A DNA stretch of 64,000 nucleotides. Source: Lunularia cruciata (taxonomy: Eukaryota; Streptophyta; Marchantiopsida; Lunulariales; Lunulariaceae). This document shows positions 59,401-64,000 of this stretch, piece by piece. Positions within the stretch are counted from its first letter, which is position 1. Each line of letters begins with the position of its first letter. The notes under the pieces are model-generated. The model made no database searches. It was not told the DNA's origin and was given only the letters and a program-made list of their open reading frames with translations. The translations under genes were made by a program, and so were the position numbers. Where the stretch lies: the NCBI GenBank assembly GCA_948567375.1, contig OX419757.1, positions 16,306,001 to 16,370,000 of the forward strand, in the 5' to 3' direction.

Positions 59401-61671
59401 GTGTATGGACTCAAGAGCAGGTTTGCAAGCCTGCATCAGCTCATATCCACCCTCGACTGCATCCACAAGGTACACCGCATCTTCGAAGGCCAGCTGGACA
59501 ATCGTGGAATTACTTGAAATGTAAGGCTTAATGATTTGAAGTGAAAATCGAACCTGATTCAGTGAGCAGCCTCACGCATATGTACCTTCTAAAGCCTACA
59601 AATGCCTACGACGAAGAAGCCAGTTCCAACTACAAATGGCTACTTCCTGCTACTTGTTACAGATATTCCGTACTGAAAGATAGGTAGTACCTGCATGATG
59701 CAGAGGCGGCCATACCGGGCCAGATTGACTCCCTCACAATCAAATCCAACAATCAAGGGGTTTTCCTCATCGGGATGGAGAAAAGCTGGTGGTAGCTGCG
59801 AGGCTTTTGTAACAATAGTCACAGGAACTGGTGTTAGCCATTTTTCTACTTCCAGGGAGTTACTGCGATTCCTGCACCCTGCAAGAAAGAAAAATTGAGT
59901 AAGCACCTAACCCTTTTCTGACGGACAATAAACTATGATGAGAGGCCCAGGGCAAGTAGAAAGCAGGCTCTATCTACAATCCTACGGTATTATATTAATC
60001 CATTTGTACATTTAAAGAAGCCAACATTATAACGAAACCTATTATTCCGACTTCCAAAGATGAAGGTCGATACGATTCAGGGCGTCTATAAAGCAAGTAA
60101 TCTGCTTTATTCTGCGCAATCTCCTCGCCTGTAGTACACGACTGCCAATCCATTCACTAATGCGGAAAATGGGCTCGCAACTTACTGACATGAATCTCCG
60201 TACCTCAGGAGCGACAGGTCTCCTTATGCAACAACACGTACAAACACATTGGTGATTGCAACTGGGATGAATTGAATTTGTAGCTGAATCTGCGATGCAA
60301 ATTCAGCTCTAGTTACCCACTAGACTACTTATCCCTGAAGGTAAATTCAGACATGGACCAATGATTTGTGCTTAGCCTAGCAGTAATGGTCGATAATAAA
60401 GTAGTCAGCCTTGGATCATAAGATCTTATGGTTTGTCCACCGCATTGTTGAAATTGGTATGACTGCAAGTGTTAAGCTACACTGTCAAAATTTTGACGTA
60501 AAAATTGATTGCAAACGCTTTCGATACTGACAGTGATGTACACAGGGGATCAGGACTATGAACTGTGTATAAATAACAAGCGTGTAGAGTAAACTAATTC
60601 GGATGAGTGCGTTGAGAGCATTAACAGTATCAATCCTCATCCCATTGCCAGATAATAACGCTCCGACACACCCAGGTAAGAGATACGAAATGCAGAGAAT
60701 GCACACAGAAAATAAATAACCCAACAATCTCCGACACCGAAGGTACGAGAACTGATTACAGCATGTTTGTCAAGATTGTCAGCAAAGTATGCAGAACGAA
60801 AGAAGCGCCATAATTCTTTCTAGATCGCAGGATCACTATAGTGACGGTTGGCATGTTGAATTTTGGAAACTGCCTTAATCAGCTTCAGACGTTTCTTTCA
60901 CCAACTGACAGGCGCGTGCATCAATTCCAGAGAGATAAGACTGGAAAGTACCACCAACTGCGGAAATTGAAGCGTCGAGACAACAAGCCCTCGGCATCTA
61001 AAGATAGAATGTGAGGAAACAAACACAATCTGAAAGTCTTGACACTCTCTTGCCGCTAGAAATCCTAATGTTCGAAAATACAGAATCTCTGTTACCGTCT
61101 CCAAAGCATAAGGGGAACAGGGAACAGCTTAATTGATCGTTCAGACCGGGATGTGAAAGATGCCACAATCTCTCAAGGTCGGATGATGCTGGCGGCCAAC
61201 CAAACCCCGCACTGGTAAACCTTCTCCAGAACGCATGAGTTCCAATTACGAATCAACGCATGAATATCTCCTACGAGCGCTCCACCAATTCTCTAGCTCG
61301 ATAGGCTGATCCCTCTTTCCCTGGTGCTACAAGATAATGCACACATGTAGGGTACGTTCCCGGAAGAAAAAATCTTCAAAACAATCAGATGGGTCCAAAT
61401 TACACCCGCAGCTCCCGAACTCCATGTCTTAAATCTGAATCCAAAGCACTCGATCTCACCATTTGCTTTAACCCCTTCTCTCTCCCTCAGATCTATCCCT
61501 TTATTCCACCAGATTTCACACATAGAGAGAATTGAAGAGAAAAAGTCTGATGAAATGAAATGAAACGCAACGAGACGAACCAGGAACGAGGGGCACGGTA
61601 GGGGCAGCCAGGGCCGGGTCGGACGAGTACGGGGACCAATGTGGCAAGCGGGCGGACAAGGAGTCCGCCAT
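56485..61671 (-). CDS. 3'-5' exonuclease and KH domain protein (355 aa, ten exons)
   Basis: Exons (minus strand): 61,671-61,581, 59,878-59,691, 59,493-59,362, 59,133-59,083, 58,713-58,617, 58,375-58,329, 57,815-57,599, 57,394-57,262, 56,910-56,868, 56,553-56,485. Phases agree and the total is 1,068 bases. Residues about 50-255 form a DEDD exonuclease of the RNase D/Werner/Egalitarian type: FDCEG (76-80, Exo I), HDCKRDS (130-136, Exo II) and AADDV (220-224, Exo III). The Tyr of the DEDDy class is replaced by Val. Residues about 285-350 form a KH domain with VIPGKMGRIIGKKG (GKKG loop 305-308) and AKGPPDK. The pairing matches the Arabidopsis exonuclease/KH protein At2g25910, of similar length. 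It is expected to trim or bind RNA; substrates are unknown. The start ATGGCGGAC follows a clean upstream; the first donor (GTTCGT) is weak, and intron 4 uses GC-AG. Confidence 0.9.
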
Positions 61672-62208
61672 CGCTACGGAGAAGCTCATTCATTCATGGT
61701 GCAAAACAGGCATAAGCAGCACATTCTGTCTCGGTCGGTCCGTTCGTCTGAAGGTATCCTTCGCTGGTCCTCGTCCACTTGATGTGCTCTTTCTCTTCTT
61801 CTCCTTTCTCCCCCTTTCCTCCCCCGTCGTCGAAACAAAATCTCGCGCACCTCATTTGCCTCAACCTCTCGGCATCATCGCCGGATTCCTGTTCTTATTT
61901 TAGTGCCTGCTACAGATTAGCAGGACGATGAGGCCGGCTTCCTGTTACTCCACGCACGCTTGCACGAAACGAAAGCCCTCCTACTTGATCCGACGGTTCC
62001 CATGCCTTTCGCCGTAATTCATATTTTCCTCTAGATTCATTGAAATCTTCAAAGTACTCTCTTTACTATAAATAAATAAACGTGTTATCGATTCTCCGTA
62101 AATAGTCTGAAGTCGAAAATATATTTGAATTGAAGAAAAGGCTCATCTAATTGATCTCTATGAATCTTTCTCATAATACGTGAGGATCATTCTAAAGTAA
62201 TTATATGG
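61672..62208 (-). promoter_or_regulatory. Upstream region of the exonuclease-KH gene
   Basis: The CpG-rich, CT-rich DNA directly upstream of the start codon at 61,671 is the likely 5' untranslated region and promoter. No specific element can be named. Beyond about 62,030 the DNA becomes AT-rich. Confidence 0.4.
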
Positions 62209-62668
62209 GTGATTGTTTGGACTTTTATTTTTATTTCTTTTATTTTACTGGAGGCTTGTTTACCATACCCTCGATCACGACTTATTCTTGACTTTTTATT
62301 TAGTCACGGGTCAGAACCGCTTTTGTTCTCGTACAGATATATACATGTCTCATGTTCGACGGCGTCGCTCATTCACCGACCTTTGACTATTCACTCTCTT
62401 CCCCCTTCGCCCCAACTCACGTACATTGTTTTGCTTCATGGGTCCCTTTTGAGTGTTCTGAACACTATGTCATTTTCAATTCCACCATTAATGGTTTACT
62501 TTTGATTGGTAGGTTTTCAATTACAGTTTGTTTATTACACTCCTTACATTACTTACAAATATCTGTTCTCTCCTGTTGATCAGGATATATTGATGATACA
62601 AGTAGAATAATAAGTAGCATAACTACTATGATATGCAACGGTATAGTCTATCTAGTCTATTGAGTTAT
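62209..62668. other. AT-rich intergenic DNA
   Basis: An open frame at 62,209-62,505 (+) is rich in Leu, Ser and Phe and lies in pyrimidine-rich DNA; it has no domain and I do not count it as a gene. Confidence 0.4.
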
Positions 62669-62925
62669 ATAGTAGAACCTGTCTAAAGTGATACCGTCTA
62701 AACTAATAACCTCCATATACAAATACTTGACACCGGTCCGGAGTATGTCCCCATACTTGAACTAATAACCCTCTATTGGTTGATATTCAATACTTTTTAT
62801 CGGTCCAACAAGTATTGTAAACTAATATACACAAAATAAAAAATAAAAAAAATTGGAATTGCAGCTGGAAAATATTGTCTAATTGCGTTGAAATAATCCT
62901 CAATGCCCTTCTGGACCATCTTGCA
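62669..62925 (-). mobile_element. Fragment resembling a pogo/Tigger-type transposon end
   Basis: TATAGTAGAACCTGTCTAAA at the left edge resembles the terminal repeats of plant pogo-like elements (the Emigrant/Lemi1 type starts CAGTA.AACCTCTATAAA). Just inside, the minus strand at about 62,855-62,912 reads KGIEDYFNAIRQYF, a helix like the C-terminal end of Tigger-type transposases. The fragment is cut at 62,926 by an LTR. This call rests on short matches and recalled family features. Confidence 0.35.
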
Positions 62926-63616
62926 TGTAACATCTAGAATGATTTTATACATGATGGTCAAAATAGATAAGATAGAAGTATCACCAAAAGAGTACTTCTA
63001 CAAATAGGGCAGAAACCGAAATAGACTTGAGAACTTTAGAACCAATAGCTAGACATATGATTTAAAGGTGAGAATTGGTTTGGTAACATCTGGAAGGATG
63101 TTACACATGATGGACTAAACAGATCAGAAAAAGGTATCACCAAAAGGGGGTTTCTACTAATAGAGTAGGAACCGAAATATGCCTGAAATCTTTGAAGGCA
63201 ATTTCGGAGGCCTAACGGATGAATTAGGCCTCAAAAATGTGCGGAATCCCCCCCCCCCCAAATGGTGGAAAGGCTGGCCTTCCCTCCCCCTGCTTTGTCT
63301 CGTCTAGAGCTTTCCAACGGTACCTTACGTGATTCTGAGATTCCTACAGGAAGATTCCCTAAAAGATTCCCTCCGGTCAAAGCTTGTTTGACCAACCAGA
63401 TAGGACCTAGACCAGACAGGTCACCCATCCAAGTAAGTAATCCAAGGGTGGAGCTTGCTAACATGTCACCTATCTATGTCCCTAATCCTATGGTGGAGCT
63501 TCCATGGAGGAAATCCTCTTTGTCTATATAATAAAGAGAAGGTGCTCCCTTGGTGCATCGAATGTTTGAGTGTGCAATTTGTGTTTTCTCTCTTCTCTTG
63601 TCCTCGGAGTATTACA
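62926..63616 (+). repeat. 5'-truncated LTR related to S1
   Basis: It aligns as the reverse complement of S1 (31,039-31,771) along about 690 bases, including GTAACATCTAGAATGAT, GAAGGCAATTTCGGAGGCCTAA and the end GGAGTATTACA (63,616). About 45 bases of the 5' end are missing. A TATA box (CTATATAATAAAGAG, near 63,523) fits a plus-strand LTR promoter. A run of 13 C lies near 63,248-63,260. Confidence 0.85.
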
Positions 63617-63830
63617 CTTCCTTGAACCGCTTTCTTAGAGTGCAAGCCAAGTTAACTAGGAAGCTTCTCAAGAAGCTTCTTCTAGAAGCCGCCTACTTGG
63701 CGTGCAAGCTAAGCTAGTTAGAAGCTTCTAGAAGCTACTTGCTTGGAGCGCAAGTTAACTAGTCAAGAAGCTTCCCAAGAAGTTTCCTAGATGCTTTTGG
63801 AATATTCTAGGCTAATTTGGCTTATTCTCT
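63617..63830. repeat. Imperfect tandem array of AAGCTTCTAGAAGC palindromes
   Basis: Units containing (G)AGTGCAAGC.AACTAG and palindromic AGAAGCTTCTAGAAGC blocks recur three to four times at roughly 60-base spacing. Each unit can fold on itself. It directly follows the truncated LTR. Confidence 0.7.
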
Positions 63831-64000
63831 ACTTTGTTAGCCTTACTAACTACGTCGCTAAACTCCATATTGTTACATATTCTCCCACCGCTAGTTGGTG
63901 ACGTCCTCGTTGCCATTGAAGCTTTAAACTCTTGGATGGTTGTCTGTGCATTGTGGAGGTGAGAAAGAGTTTCCCATGTGGTATCATGAAGGGGTACCCT
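63831..64000. other. Repeat-like sequence at the window edge
   Basis: TGGTATCA near 63,980 equals the start of the initiator-Met tRNA primer-binding site used by many plant retrotransposons, so a new element may begin here. The window ends before this can be judged. Confidence 0.3.

Noticed and set aside
63231-63531. Opposing frames inside the truncated LTR
   Set aside because: Chance frames in an LTR; equivalent frames occur in S1 and carry no domain.
1-64000. tRNA or other small RNA genes
   Set aside because: I looked for B-box-like GGTTCGAATCC and snRNA landmarks and found none convincing by eye; a covariance-model scan would settle it.

Overview
This is nuclear DNA of a land plant, most likely a bryophyte and plausibly a moss. 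The evidence is two intron-rich plant-type genes, a large block of decayed Ty3/gypsy elements, and a hAT-type transposase relic. The organism is inferred from gene and repeat style; no marker proves the species.

Layout. Positions 1-8.5 kb are mixed-composition DNA in which I can support no gene, only a perfect hairpin and short simple repeats. An ORF1-only element with a broken, Glu/Lys-rich coiled-coil reading frame lies at about 8.5-11.5 kb (+). Positions 11.5-16.7 kb are AT-rich repeat debris with an unusual scrambled inverted repeat. Positions 16.8-41.1 kb are a nest of transposons. The outermost is a minus-strand Ty3/gypsy element (G1) whose diverged terminal repeats sit at about 16.76-17.19 and 40.77-41.14 kb. 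G1 has been split three ways: by a 5.5 kb insertion between reverse transcriptase and RNase H (I1, carrying a coiled-coil ORF and a hAT transposase relic), by a lone LTR at 29.2-29.9 kb, and by a second minus-strand gypsy element (G2, 30.4-38.8 kb). The 3' LTR of G2 holds a further solo LTR (S1) with an exact 5-bp target duplication. All these coding regions carry stops and frameshifts.

The right-hand third is genic. Splicing seven minus-strand exons between 51,967 and 44,644 gives an unbroken 709-residue protein: an N-terminal C2 domain followed by Pro/Ser-rich, Gln-rich and Lys/Glu/Ala-rich tails. Splicing ten minus-strand exons between 61,671 and 56,485 gives an unbroken 355-residue protein with a DEDD-type 3'-5' exonuclease domain and a KH RNA-binding domain, a known plant architecture. 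Every exon junction in both models keeps phase. The last 1.3 kb holds a pogo/Tigger-like fragment, a truncated relative of the S1 LTR and palindromic tandem repeats.

The two genes share a strand but show no functional link. The transposon block is poor in CpG and its stops are often explained by C-to-T (or G-to-A) change, which suggests long cytosine methylation. The most unusual points are a PHD-finger-like cysteine cluster downstream of the G1 integrase, a shared ORF1 family in two insertions, one of which also carries a hAT transposase relic, and the template-switch-like repeat at 14.2-14.6 kb.
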